Shown piece after piece: positions 46,293-58,973 of a stretch of 64,000 nucleotides of DNA. This stretch comes from Acidovorax sp. T1. GTDB taxonomy: Bacteria > Pseudomonadota > Gammaproteobacteria > Burkholderiales > Burkholderiaceae_C. Below the pieces are notes generated by a model, which was not told where the DNA came from, did no database searches, and saw nothing but the letters and a program-made list of their open reading frames with translations. The position numbers and the translations under genes are program-made. The first letter of the stretch is position 1. Each line of letters starts with the position of its first letter. The stretch is from the NCBI RefSeq assembly GCF_002176815.1, contig NZ_CP021648.1:2674001-2738000 (forward strand), written 5' to 3'.

Positions 46293-47246
46293 TCATAATT
46301 CAGCCAACACGCGCACATGGGCTTCCACGCTGCGCGCCAGGGGGCCCATCACGTAGCCGCCTTCCAGGCACGAAACGATGCGGCCCTTGGAATAGCGCCG
46401 GGCGATATCCATGATCCGGTGGGTGATCCAGGCGTAGTCGGCCTCCACCATACCCAGCTGCCCCATGTCGTCCTCGCGGTGGCCGTCGAAGCCCGCGCTG
46501 ATGAAGATCATCTCGGGCTTGAAGGCCTCCAGGCGCGGAATCCACATCATCTCGATGATTTCGCGGATGTCCATGCCGCGCGTATAGGCCGCCACCGGCA
46601 CATTCACCATGTTGGGCGCCGGATTCTGGTCGCCGCTGTAGGGATAGAACGGGTGCTGAAAGATGCCCACCATGAGCGCGCGCGGGTCTTTGGCCAGGAT
46701 GTCTTCAGTGCCGTTGCCGTGGTGCACGTCAAAGTCCACCACCGCCACACGCTGCAGCTTATAGCGCTGCAGCGCATATTTGGCCGCCACCGCCACGTTG
46801 TTGAAAAAGCAGAAACCCATGGCCTTGTCGTGGCAGGCATGGTGGCCGGGCGGGCGCACCGCGCAAAACGCGTTGGTGATCTCGCCGGCCATCACCGCGT
46901 CGGTGGCGGCCAGGGCCGCGCCGGCGGCGCGCAACGAGGCCTTCCAGGTGTGCGCATTGATGGACGTGTCGGTGTCGATCTGCGAGTAGGCAGGGCCACC
47001 CGCCAGCAGATCTTCGTTGAGCAGGTCCGACAGGCCGCGCATCGCCGCCACATGGAGCCGGCTGTGCGCCAGCTCGATGTCGGCGATCGAGGCCTCGGGC
47101 GCTTCGTAGCGCTCCAGGGCATCGGCCACGCCGGTGATCAGCAGACGGTCTTCGATGGCGTCCAGCCGCTCGGGGCATTCGGGATGCCCCGGCCCCATTT
47201 CGTGCTTTCGGCAGTCGGGATGGGTGAAATAGCCTGTCTTGCTCAC
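46293..47246 (-). CDS. histone deacetylase family protein (acetylpolyamine amidohydrolase-like)
   Basis: The 317-aa zinc amidohydrolase carries the HDAC-fold motifs RPPGHHACHDKAMGFCFFNN (active-site histidines), VDFDVHHGNGTEDIL (zinc ligands Asp and His) and FISAGFDGHREDD (zinc Asp). The N-terminus TGYFTHPDCRKHEMGPGHPE is typical of bacterial class II-like members. The substrate is probably an acetylated polyamine or lysine. A GTG at 47246 preceded by GGGGA is the likely start, 41 bp from the divergent moxR. Confidence 0.9.
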   Translation of the reverse strand: MSKTGYFTHPDCRKHEMGPGHPECPERLDAIEDRLLITGVADALERYEAPEASIADIELAHSRLHVAAMRGLSDLLNEDLLAGGPAYSQIDTDTSINAHTWKASLRAAGAALAATDAVMAGEITNAFCAVRPPGHHACHDKAMGFCFFNNVAVAAKYALQRYKLQRVAVVDFDVHHGNGTEDILAKDPRALMVGIFQHPFYPYSGDQNPAPNMVNVPVAAYTRGMDIREIIEMMWIPRLEAFKPEMIFISAGFDGHREDDMGQLGMVEADYAWITHRIMDIARRYSKGRIVSCLEGGYVMGPLARSVEAHVRVLAEL

Positions 47247-47287
47247 AGTGAAATCCCCGTGTCTCTTTTTTCGGATAACGTGGCGCC

Positions 47288-48208
47288 ATGCATGCACAGC
47301 CAAAAATCAAATCGCTTCTGGACCAGCTTAACACGGTGATTGTGGGCAAAAGCGCCCAGGTACGGGACTGCGCGGCCTGCCTGCTGGCGGGCGGCCACCT
47401 GCTCATCGAGGATGTGCCGGGCGTGGGCAAGACGACGCTGGCCCACGCGCTGGCGCGCACGTTTGGCCTGCAGTTCTCGCGGGTGCAGTTCACGGCCGAC
47501 CTGATGCCCAGCGACCTCACCGGTGTATCGGTGTACGAACGCGGCAAGGAGGCCTTCGTGTTCCATCCCGGCCCCGTTTTTGCGCAGGTGCTGCTGGCCG
47601 ACGAAATCAACCGCGCCAGCCCCAAAACCCAGAGCGCGCTGCTCGAAGCCATGGAAGAAAAACAGGTGTCGGTGGAGGGCGAAACCCGCGCCCTGCCCCA
47701 CCCGTTTTTCGTGATCGCCACACAGAACCCGCACGACCAGCTGGGCACCTTTGCGCTGCCCGAATCGCAGCTCGACCGGTTTTTGATGCGCATCTCCATC
47801 GGCTACCCCGACCGCGCCGCCGAGCGCCTGCTGCTGGCCGGCAGCGACCGCCGCGACCTGGTGGACAGCCTGCTGCCCCTGCTGTCGCAGGACGAGCTGG
47901 CGCAACTGCAGCGCCAGGTGCTGGCCGTGCACACCGCCGAGCCGCTGCTCAACTATGTGCAAGACCTGATCGCCGCCACCCGCACGGGTCGCTGGTTCTT
48001 GCAGGGGCTGTCGCCGCGCGCCGGTATTGCGCTGGTGCGCGCCGCCAAGGCCCAGGCGCTGATCAGCGGGCGCGACTATGTGGCGCCCGACGACGTGCAG
48101 GCCGTGCTGCCGCAGACCATTGCGCACCGCCTGGTGCCCGTGGGCGACGCGCGGCGCGGCGCGGTGGAGCAGGTGCGCGCCATGGCCGAGTCGGTGCCCC
48201 TGCCTTGA
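47288..48208 (+). CDS. MoxR-family AAA ATPase
   Basis: The 306-aa ATPase has Walker A in EDVPGVGKTTLAHALA (about 38-53), Walker B in VLLADEINRASPKTQSALLE (about 100-119), and the arginine-finger and sensor-2 regions. MoxR proteins act as chaperones for the assembly of protein complexes and are typically encoded with DUF58 and transglutaminase proteins, as here. Confidence 0.93.
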   Translation: MHAQPKIKSLLDQLNTVIVGKSAQVRDCAACLLAGGHLLIEDVPGVGKTTLAHALARTFGLQFSRVQFTADLMPSDLTGVSVYERGKEAFVFHPGPVFAQVLLADEINRASPKTQSALLEAMEEKQVSVEGETRALPHPFFVIATQNPHDQLGTFALPESQLDRFLMRISIGYPDRAAERLLLAGSDRRDLVDSLLPLLSQDELAQLQRQVLAVHTAEPLLNYVQDLIAATRTGRWFLQGLSPRAGIALVRAAKAQALISGRDYVAPDDVQAVLPQTIAHRLVPVGDARRGAVEQVRAMAESVPLP

Positions 48209-48228
48209 CTGTCTTGGGTCCGCACGCC

Positions 48229-49311
48229 ATGCCGTCCCCTTCCGGCGCCTCTGCCGCTGCTACCGCTGCTGCCGATCTCCTTGCACCCACGCCGTCCGCA
48301 CGCGCTGCCACGCCTTCGCGCCAGGCCGCGCTGAATCCGCTGGCCCGGGCGCGTGCGCGCTTTGCGCGCTGGTGGGAGGCACGCCTGCCGCTGGCCGACA
48401 CCCTGACACTCACACAGCGCAATGTGTACATCCTGCCCACCGGCGCGGGCTGGATGCTGGCCGGCACGCTGCTGGTGCTGCTGGTGGCGTCCATCAACTT
48501 CCAGCTCAACCTGGGCTATCTGCTGACCTTTTTGCTGGCTGGCAGCGCGGTGGCGGGCATGCATGTGTGCCACGCCACGCTGCGCGGCATCACGCTGCAC
48601 CTCAAAGCGCCCGAGCCCCACTTTCTGGGTGGCAGCACGGCGTTTGAAGTGCAGCTTTTCAGCGACCGGCGCACGCCGCGCCACGCCATTGCGCTGTCCG
48701 TGCACGGCCATGGCACAAGCAGGCACGACGGGGCCATGACCGACGTGCCCGCGCAGGGCAGCGCCAGCGTGCAGGTGGCGTTCCAGCCCACGCGCCGGGG
48801 CCTGCACCGGGTGCCCACGCTCGTGGCCGAAACCCGTTTTCCGCTGGGCACCTTCCGCGTCTGGAGCTACTGGCGCCCCGCCGCCCAGGTGCTGGTGTAC
48901 CCCGCCCCCGAGGTGCCCCCACCGCCGCTGCCGCCCGGCGAGCCGCGTGCCAGCGGCACGGGCAGCGCAAGCACCCAGGGCATTGGCGAGTTCGATGGCG
49001 TGCGTGCCTATCGGCGCGGCGACCCGCTCAAGCTGGTGGTCTGGAAGAAAGCCGCCAAATCGCTGGCCACGGGCACGGACGACCTCGTCAGCCGCGATGC
49101 GCAGCAGGCCCAGCGCCACGAGCTGTGGCTGGACCTGGCCCATGCTGCCCTGCCCGACCATGAAGCCCGCATCTCGCGCCTGACGGCCTGGGTGCTGCAG
49201 GCCGACCGGCTGGGCATCGACTATGGCCTGCGTCTGCCGGCGCTGGAGCTGGCCCCGGACACCGGAGCGGCCCACCGCCAGCGCTGCCTGGAGGCATTGG
49301 CACTGTGCTGA
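48229..49311 (+). CDS. DUF58 domain-containing protein
   Basis: The 360-aa product has two adjacent membrane helices (about 75-115; WMLAGTLLVLLVASINFQL, LGYLLTFLLAGSAVAGMHV) and a C-terminal DUF58 region with EFDGVRAYRRGDPLKLVVWK (about 256-275), the typical motif. DUF58 proteins have a von Willebrand factor A-like fold and partner MoxR. The ATG at 48229 is preferred; a TTG at 48205 overlapping the moxR stop would add eight residues. Confidence 0.9.
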   Translation: MPSPSGASAAATAAADLLAPTPSARAATPSRQAALNPLARARARFARWWEARLPLADTLTLTQRNVYILPTGAGWMLAGTLLVLLVASINFQLNLGYLLTFLLAGSAVAGMHVCHATLRGITLHLKAPEPHFLGGSTAFEVQLFSDRRTPRHAIALSVHGHGTSRHDGAMTDVPAQGSASVQVAFQPTRRGLHRVPTLVAETRFPLGTFRVWSYWRPAAQVLVYPAPEVPPPPLPPGEPRASGTGSASTQGIGEFDGVRAYRRGDPLKLVVWKKAAKSLATGTDDLVSRDAQQAQRHELWLDLAHAALPDHEARISRLTAWVLQADRLGIDYGLRLPALELAPDTGAAHRQRCLEALALC

Positions 49312-49320
49312 GCCCCATTC

Positions 49321-49390
49321 CAGAAATATGCATAAAAATAGCCTGTAGCGCTTACCCATAAAGCGCTTACAGCTCCTTATTTAATAGCAA
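49321..49390. repeat. dispersed palindromic repeat
   Basis: The copy reads TAGCCTGTAGCGCTTACCCA then TAAAGCGCTTACAGCTCCTT. It fills the gap between the DUF58 gene and tgpA, 36 bp before the tgpA ATG. A short hairpin CCCGC-CCTGTGT-GCGGG follows it. Confidence 0.85.
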
Positions 49391-49426
49391 ATACCCGCCC
49401 TGTGTGCGGGCGCTGCGCCTCACACC

Positions 49427-51499
49427 ATGACCCTGCGCCAGACCCTTGCCACCTTGCCACGCGACACGCGGGACACACTGTTCCTGCTCGTTGTGATTGC
49501 CTGGGTGATGGCGCCGCAGGTGGCCCACGTGCCCGCCTGGGCCAGCCTGATGGCGGGTGCCGTGCTGCTGTGGCGCGGCTGGCTGGCCTGGAACGGCCGG
49601 CAGCTGCCGGGGCGCTGGGCCGTGGCCGGGTTGCTGGCGGTGGCCGTGGCCGGCACCCTGTTCACCCACCAGACCATTCTGGGGCGCGATGCGGGTGTCA
49701 CGCTCATCGTGATGCTGCTGGCGCTCAAGACGCTGGAGCTGCGTGCGCGGCGCGATGCCATGGTGGTGTTTTTCCTGGGCTTCTTCACGATGCTCAGCAA
49801 CTTCTTTTTCTCGCAATCGCTGGTCACAGCGGCGGCCATGCTGGTGGCGCTGCTGGGCTTGCTTACGGCCCTGGTCAATGCCCACATGCCGGTGGGGCGC
49901 CCGCCGCTGGCGCACGCGTTTCGCCTGGCCGGCACCATGGCGCTGCTGGGGGCGCCCATCATGGCGGCCCTGTTCCTGCTGTTTCCGCGCATGGCGCCGC
50001 TGTGGGGCATGCCCAGCGACACCATGGCCGGGCGCAGCGGGCTGTCGGGGGTGATGAAGGTGGGCAACATCGCCGAGCTGGCGCTGGACGACAGCGTGGC
50101 CATGCGCGTGCGCTTCGACACCCCCGGCGGGGCCCCGCCGCCGCAAAGCGACCTGTATTTTCGGGGGCCGGTGTTTGCCACCTTTGACGGCAGCGAGTGG
50201 CACCCCTTGTCGTACCGCGCGGGCACCCGCGCGCTGGAGCGGCCCAACAGCCCCGCGCAACTGCGGGTCCAAGGCCCGGCGCTGCGCTACGAAGTCACGC
50301 TGGAGCCCCACCAGCGCCCCTGGCTGCTGGTGCTGGACGCCGCGCGCGACAAGCCCGCTGTGGCCGGCATGGGCACCTTCATGACGGACGACCTGCAGTG
50401 GCGGACCAGCCGCCCCATCACCGACGTGACGCGCTACCAGGCCGCAAGCTACCCGCAGTTTCGCCACGGGCCCGACACCGCCACCCCCGCGCTGCGCGCC
50501 TACACCGAGCTGCCACCAGGCTTCAACCCACGCACGCTGGCCCTGGCCCAGGAACTGCGCAGCGACCCGCGCATCGCATCCGACCCGGCCAGTGACCCAG
50601 ACCGTGACGCCACGCCCGCGCTGGTCAACGCCGCGCTCACACGCCTGCGCACCGGCGGCTACCGCTACACGCTGGAGCCCGGCGTGTACGGCCAGCACAC
50701 GGCCGACGAGTTCTGGTTCGACCGCAAGGAAGGGTTTTGCGAACACATCGCCTCGGCCTTTGTGGTGCTGATGCGCGCCATGGACATTCCGGCGCGCATC
50801 GTCACCGGCTACCAGGGCGGCGAGCGCAACGCCGTGGACGGCTACTGGACCGTGCGCCAGAGCGACGCCCACGCCTGGGCCGAAGTGTGGATGGCCGGGC
50901 GCGGCTGGGTGCGCGTGGACCCCACCAGCGCGGTCGCCCCCGGGCGCACCGGCGCCTTCCAGCGCCTGCAGGCCCCGCGCGGCGCCCTGGCCACCGCCAT
51001 GGGCACCGTCATGAGCCCCGGCCTGGCGCAAAGCCTGCGCGCCATGTGGGAGGCCGTGAACAACGGCTGGAACCAGTGGGTGCTGAACTACACGCAAAGC
51101 CGCCAGCTCGATTTGCTCAAGGCACTGGGGTTTGAATCGCCCAGCTGGCAAGACCTCGTCACCGCACTGGGCGCGCTGGTGGGGCTGGCCGCACTGGGCG
51201 GCGCTGGCTGGACGCTGTGGGAGCGCAGCCAGCATGACCCCTGGCTGCGCCTGCTGGCCCGCGCCCGCCAGCGCCTCGCCCAAAGTGGATTGCCCCTGCC
51301 CGACACCCTGCCACCGCGCGCCATGGCCCACCGCGTGCAGGCACAATTTGGCGATGCCGCGCAAGGCGTTGCCGACTGGCTGCTGCGGCTGGAGCAATGG
51401 CGCTATGCCGCGCAACCCGGTGCCGCGGCCAGCCAGCTCGGCGCCTTGCGCCGCGAATTCCGATCCCTTTCCTGGCCCGCCGCCACCGCGCGCCGATGA
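49427..51499 (+). CDS. DUF3488 / transglutaminase-like membrane protein (TgpA type)
   Basis: The 690-aa product has about seven N-terminal membrane helices (residues 15-180), a periplasmic region and a transglutaminase-like catalytic core. The triad is Cys438 in KEGFCEHIASAF, His482 in DAHAWAEVW and Asp498 in RVDPTSAV. A further membrane helix (about 580-598) precedes a cytoplasmic tail. It matches TgpA, an inner-membrane transglutaminase with a periplasmic catalytic domain. With moxR and the DUF58 gene it forms the usual three-gene set. Confidence 0.92.
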   Translation: MTLRQTLATLPRDTRDTLFLLVVIAWVMAPQVAHVPAWASLMAGAVLLWRGWLAWNGRQLPGRWAVAGLLAVAVAGTLFTHQTILGRDAGVTLIVMLLALKTLELRARRDAMVVFFLGFFTMLSNFFFSQSLVTAAAMLVALLGLLTALVNAHMPVGRPPLAHAFRLAGTMALLGAPIMAALFLLFPRMAPLWGMPSDTMAGRSGLSGVMKVGNIAELALDDSVAMRVRFDTPGGAPPPQSDLYFRGPVFATFDGSEWHPLSYRAGTRALERPNSPAQLRVQGPALRYEVTLEPHQRPWLLVLDAARDKPAVAGMGTFMTDDLQWRTSRPITDVTRYQAASYPQFRHGPDTATPALRAYTELPPGFNPRTLALAQELRSDPRIASDPASDPDRDATPALVNAALTRLRTGGYRYTLEPGVYGQHTADEFWFDRKEGFCEHIASAFVVLMRAMDIPARIVTGYQGGERNAVDGYWTVRQSDAHAWAEVWMAGRGWVRVDPTSAVAPGRTGAFQRLQAPRGALATAMGTVMSPGLAQSLRAMWEAVNNGWNQWVLNYTQSRQLDLLKALGFESPSWQDLVTALGALVGLAALGGAGWTLWERSQHDPWLRLLARARQRLAQSGLPLPDTLPPRAMAHRVQAQFGDAAQGVADWLLRLEQWRYAAQPGAAASQLGALRREFRSLSWPAATARR

Positions 51500-51509
51500 A
51501 CCCGACGAC

Positions 51510-52607
51510 ATGCTGAAAACCGTACACATCGCTATTTTATTGATAGCTGCTTGCGCAATACCCATAAGCGCTAGCGGCCAAAAACACCAAAAATCTGGCA
51601 AAACCCAGGCCACTACCGCTCGCAACGCCGCCGCGCCCGTCGGCACCGCCTACGCCACGCGCCCCGAGGCGCTGCAGTTTGCCAACGACCTGGCCGAGCG
51701 CCGCGACCTGGACCGCGAATGGGTGCGCCAGGCCATCGGACAAGCGCGCTTTTTGCCCCAGGTGCCCCGGCTCATGCTGCCTGCGCCCAAGGGCCAGGCC
51801 AAGAACTGGCGGGTGTACCGCAGCCGCTTCATCGACCCGGTGCGCATCCGTGCGGGCCTGCGCTTTTGGCAGGACAACACCGAAGCCCTGGCGCGCGCCG
51901 AAAGCGAATTTGGCGTGCCCGCCGAAATCATCGTGGGCATCATCGGCGTGGAAACTATCTACGGCCAGCAGATGGGCAATTTTCGGGTGATGGACGCGCT
52001 GGCCACGCTGGCGTTTGACTTCCCGGCGGCACACCCGCGCGCCGCCGAACGCACCGCGTTCTTCCAGCGCGAGCTGGAGCAGTTTCTGAGCCTCACGCAC
52101 CGCAGCAACGTCGATCCCTTCGCGCCGCGCGGCAGCTACGCGGGCGCCATGGGCCTGGGGCAGTTCATGCCCTCGAGCTGGGTGCGCCACGCCATCGACT
52201 TTGATGGCGACGGCCGCGTGGACCTGTTCAACAGCCCCGCCGACGCCATCGGCTCGGTGGCCAATTACTTCATCGCCCACGGCTGGAAGCCGGGCCTGCC
52301 CACGCACTACAGCGTGCAGTTCGACGCCGATCCCGCGCGCGTGCAACTTGACGAACTGCTGGCCCCCGACATCCTGCCCACCTTCAGCGCCGCCAGCATG
52401 CAGGCCAAGGGTGCCGTGCTGGACGCCGCAGCAGCGCAACACGCCGGGCCGTTGGCGCTGGTGGAACTGCAAAACGGCGGCGACGCGCCCAGCTACGTGG
52501 CCGGCACCGAGAATTTTTATGCCGTCACGCGCTACAACTGGTCGAGCTACTACGCCATGGCCGTGATCGAGCTGGGGCGCGAGGTGGCCGCAGCGCGCGC
52601 ACGCTAA
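51510..52607 (+). CDS. mltB: lytic murein transglycosylase B
   Basis: The 365-aa product has an N-terminal signal-like segment (about residues 5-23) and a lytic transglycosylase domain. The catalytic Glu is in IVGIIGVETIYGQQMGNFRV, followed by GSYAGAMGLGQFMPSSW and the FDGDGRVDLFNSPADAIGSV calcium loop. It cleaves peptidoglycan glycan strands, forming 1,6-anhydro ends. Unlike E. coli MltB no lipobox is clear. The start at 51510 lies 10 bp after tgpA. Codons 8-27 coincide with a copy of the dispersed repeat. Confidence 0.92.
   Translation: MLKTVHIAILLIAACAIPISASGQKHQKSGKTQATTARNAAAPVGTAYATRPEALQFANDLAERRDLDREWVRQAIGQARFLPQVPRLMLPAPKGQAKNWRVYRSRFIDPVRIRAGLRFWQDNTEALARAESEFGVPAEIIVGIIGVETIYGQQMGNFRVMDALATLAFDFPAAHPRAAERTAFFQRELEQFLSLTHRSNVDPFAPRGSYAGAMGLGQFMPSSWVRHAIDFDGDGRVDLFNSPADAIGSVANYFIAHGWKPGLPTHYSVQFDADPARVQLDELLAPDILPTFSAASMQAKGAVLDAAAAQHAGPLALVELQNGGDAPSYVAGTENFYAVTRYNWSSYYAMAVIELGREVAAARAR
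51530..51590. repeat. dispersed repeat inside the mltB reading frame
   Basis: The sequence ATTGATAGCTGCTTGCGCAA then TACCCATAAGCGCTAGCGGC is a recognisable copy of the intergenic repeat. It is in frame and encodes AILLIAACAIPISASGQ, the hydrophobic core and cleavage region of the MltB signal peptide. Confidence 0.8.
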
Positions 52608-52637
52608 GCTGGCCCACCTCTTTCAAGCCAACACCGT

Positions 52638-54370
<1,733 letters not shown>

Positions 54371-54440
54371 GCGCGGGGGGCCGCGCAGCGGAGCGGCAGC
54401 AGCTGCACGCCGTCCACCTGCCGCGCTGTCGCGCTGAGGC

Positions 54441-55787
54441 TCAAAACCGCTGCATCTGGCAGCTGTGCGGCTGTTGCGCCTTGGCGGCCGCGATCTGCCG
54501 CACCACGCGAAAGCCGTAGCCCGAGCCTTCCACGTCGAACTTCACGCCGGGTGCGCCCTTCTTGTCCATCACACCCACGGCCAGGGCCTGCTGGAACTGG
54601 TGATCGGCCGCACGCATGGTGCCGCCCTGGCCGGCCAGCTGCACGCTGGCTTTTTCCATCTGCCGGGCCACAGCCACCACGTCGGTGCTGCCCGCGCGCT
54701 CGATGGACTGGGCCAGCGCCTCAACCATGAGCTGCATGCGCATGTGCACATAGTCATCCTCCGGCTTGGGAAAGCGCGCGCGGAACGACTGGTAGAACGC
54801 CTCGCTTTGCGCGCCCGGCACATTGGGCAGCCAGTCGGCCACGGCCACCACCTTGCCCACACCGGCATCGCCCAAAGCGGCGGGAGCGCCCAGCGCGTTG
54901 CCATAGAAGGTGTAGAAGCTGCCGTCATAACCCACCTCGCGCGCGGCCTTCACCAGCAGCGTCAGGTCGTTGCCCCAGTTGCCGGTCACCACGGCCTGCG
55001 CACCGCTGGCCTTGATCTTGACGGCGTAGGGGGCAAAGTCTTTCACGCGGCCCACGGGGTGCAGCTCGTCGCCCACCACCGCCACATCGGGGCGCTGCGC
55101 GGCCAGCTGGCGTTTGGCCTCGCGCAGCACGGCCTGGCCAAAGCTGTAGTCCTGGCCGATGAGGTACACGCTCTTGAGCGCCTTGTCCTCGCGCACCACT
55201 TCCATGAGCGCGGCCATACGCATGTCGGCATGGGCGTCGAAACGGAAATGCCAGAAGCTGCATTTCTCGTTGGTGAGGATCGGGTCCACCGCCGAGTAGT
55301 TGAGAAACAGCACGCGCTTGCCCGGCTCGCGCTCGTTGTGCTTGTTGATGGCGTCGATCAGCACCGCCGCCGTGGCCGACGAATTGCCCTGCAGGATGAC
55401 CTGCGCGCCATCGTCGATGGCCGCGCGCAGGGCCGACAGGGCCTCTTCGTTCTGGCCCTTGCTGTCGTAGCGCTCCAGTACCAGCGGGCGCGCACCGCCT
55501 GCGGCGGCGGGCAGGCGCACGCCGCCGCGCGCATTCACGCGCTCGATGGCCCAGAAGATGTTGCGAAAAACCGCCTCGCCCGTGTTGGCGAAAGGGCCCG
55601 AGAGGCTCTCGATCAAAGCCAGCTTCACCGGCTTGGCCTGCGACACGGCAGCGCTGGGTGCGGGGGCCTGTGCCCAGCTGGCAGACGCCGGGGCCAGCGC
55701 GCCAGCCACCGCGGCAACCACGGCCAAAACGGATCGACATAATGCCGCTGCGCCTGATTTCAAGCCCGCGGAACGCAATTTATTCAT
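54441..55787 (-). CDS. branched-chain amino acid-type ABC transporter substrate-binding protein
   Basis: The 448-aa periplasmic protein has a signal peptide (about 1-40, ending ALAPASASWAQA) and the two-lobed LivJ-like fold (KLALIESLSGPFANTGEAVF, ILQGNSSATAAVLIDAIN, SVYLIGQDYSFGQAVLREA). Membrane and ATPase partners are not adjacent, so it is an orphan binding protein; the ligand may be an amino acid or an aromatic acid. The start at 55787 (MNKLRSAG) gives a proper signal sequence. Confidence 0.88.
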   Translation of the reverse strand: MNKLRSAGLKSGAAALCRSVLAVVAAVAGALAPASASWAQAPAPSAAVSQAKPVKLALIESLSGPFANTGEAVFRNIFWAIERVNARGGVRLPAAAGGARPLVLERYDSKGQNEEALSALRAAIDDGAQVILQGNSSATAAVLIDAINKHNEREPGKRVLFLNYSAVDPILTNEKCSFWHFRFDAHADMRMAALMEVVREDKALKSVYLIGQDYSFGQAVLREAKRQLAAQRPDVAVVGDELHPVGRVKDFAPYAVKIKASGAQAVVTGNWGNDLTLLVKAAREVGYDGSFYTFYGNALGAPAALGDAGVGKVVAVADWLPNVPGAQSEAFYQSFRARFPKPEDDYVHMRMQLMVEALAQSIERAGSTDVVAVARQMEKASVQLAGQGGTMRAADHQFQQALAVGVMDKKGAPGVKFDVEGSGYGFRVVRQIAAAKAQQPHSCQMQRF

Positions 55788-55881
55788 GCCATTTTTTCCT
55801 TGAAATGCGGCGTGGCCGCACACACCTCTTTGACATGCGGCGACCACACCGGGAGCCGCGCAGTGTATAGGAGCAACCCCC

Positions 55882-56274
55882 ATGATTTTCGCCCCCGTGA
55901 TCCGCCGCGCCGCCTACGCCAACGCACCCCGCTCTGCCGATCTGGCGCTGCAACGCTTCCTGATGGGCACCCTCGAAACACCGGCCCGCGCCAGCACCGC
56001 AGCCGGCTGCACCGTGACCCAGGACGACAAGGCCACCACGCTGCAGCTCGATGTGCCCGGCCTGGCGCGCGAGCAATTGCAGATCAGCATCGAGGGCAAT
56101 GTGGTCAAGCTGCAAAGCGTGGCAGGCGCACCCCGCCAGGTGCAGCGGGCATGGGAGTTGGCCGATGAAATCGACGCCTCGGCCAGCACGGCCAAGCTCG
56201 AAAACGGCGTGCTCACGCTGACACTGGCGCGGCTGGTGTCAGCCGACAAGTCGGTGCAGCTGGTCGTGCATTGA
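55882..56274 (+). CDS. small heat-shock protein, Hsp20 / alpha-crystallin family
   Basis: The 130-aa product contains an alpha-crystallin domain (about 45-130; TTLQLDVPGLAREQLQISIE and LENGVLTLTLARL). It lacks the long C-terminal IxI tail. It would act as a holdase chaperone. A GGAG ribosome binding site precedes it, and the gene is closed by a perfect-palindrome terminator. Confidence 0.88.
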   Translation: MIFAPVIRRAAYANAPRSADLALQRFLMGTLETPARASTAAGCTVTQDDKATTLQLDVPGLAREQLQISIEGNVVKLQSVAGAPRQVQRAWELADEIDASASTAKLENGVLTLTLARLVSADKSVQLVVH

Positions 56275-56320
56275 ACGGCTGAGAGGGGAAGCCCTCGATA
56301 GCTACGCATTCAACAGCTAA

Positions 56321-56356
56321 AACCGCTTGAAGCGCATGCGCTTCAAGCGGTTTTTT
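56321..56356 (+). terminator. rho-independent terminator, perfect 32-bp palindrome
   Basis: AACCGCTTGAAGCGCA (56321-56336) and TGCGCTTCAAGCGGTT (56337-56352) are perfect complements with no unpaired bases, followed by four more T residues. In RNA the central bases form the loop. It lies 47 bp after the hsp20 stop. Confidence 0.85.
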
Positions 56357-56418
56357 GTTGAGCGGGCACACCGTTCGCGAAGCGCATCGGGAAACAGGTT
56401 TCAAGCCCGGAGCGGTGC

Positions 56419-56883
56419 ATGGCCGTTGGATACCAGGCGGGCATACCGTCCACCATACCGATGGCGGAGTTCAACGACCAGAACGGCCATGCCGCCGGCG
56501 ACCATGTGCTGCAGACAATGGCCAGGCTGCTGCAAGAGCGCGCCCGCGCCACCGACCAGGTGCCGCGCTGGGGTGGCGAGGAGTTCCTGGTGCTGCTGCC
56601 CGACACCTCGCCCGCCGGCGCGCGCGAGGTGGCCGAGCAACTGCGGCTGGCGGTGCAGAACACGCCGTTTTGCTGGCAGCAAAGCACGGTGCCGGTCACC
56701 GTCAGCGCCGGTGCGGCCACCTGGAGCAGCGGCCCCTTCCATGCCAACGCACTGATAGCCCGTGCCGACAGCGCGCTCTACCAGGCCAAGAACAGCGGTC
56801 GCAACCGCGTGTGTGTGGCGGCCGACAACGCACTGCATCTGGCGCTGCCTGGCGGCAGATCCGTCGAGCCCATCAGGGTTTGA
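56419..56883 (+). pseudogene. 5'-truncated GGDEF (diguanylate cyclase) remnant
   Basis: The readable 154-aa stretch keeps the second half of a GGDEF domain: FNDQNGHAAGDHVLQTMARL, the active-site signature in RWGGEEFLVLLP, then VTVSAGAATWS and ADSALYQAKNSGRNRV. The N-terminal third (the usual DALTGLPNR and LDIDHFK regions) and any sensor domain are missing: upstream is only the hsp20 terminator and out-of-frame sequence. No ribosome binding site precedes the nominal ATG. It is most likely a decayed gene end, although a short translated protein cannot be excluded. Confidence 0.7.
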
Positions 56884-56884
56884 G

Positions 56885-56944
56885 ATGAAATCAGGCCCTG
56901 GCGCTTGTCTGGCAAGCGCCAACAGCTCAGCTATTGATAGCAAC
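56885..56944. repeat. dispersed palindromic repeat, diverged
   Basis: This diverged copy reads CAGGCCCTGGCGCTTGTCTG then GCAAGCGCCAACAGCTCAGC, ending ATTGATAGC. It lies between the GGDEF remnant and the 3' end of the convergent macB-like permease gene. Confidence 0.65.
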
Positions 56945-56973
56945 CATCGGCAAGGGGCGACGCCCACCCGGCG

Positions 56974-58969
<1,996 letters not shown>

Positions 58970-58973
<4 letters not shown>

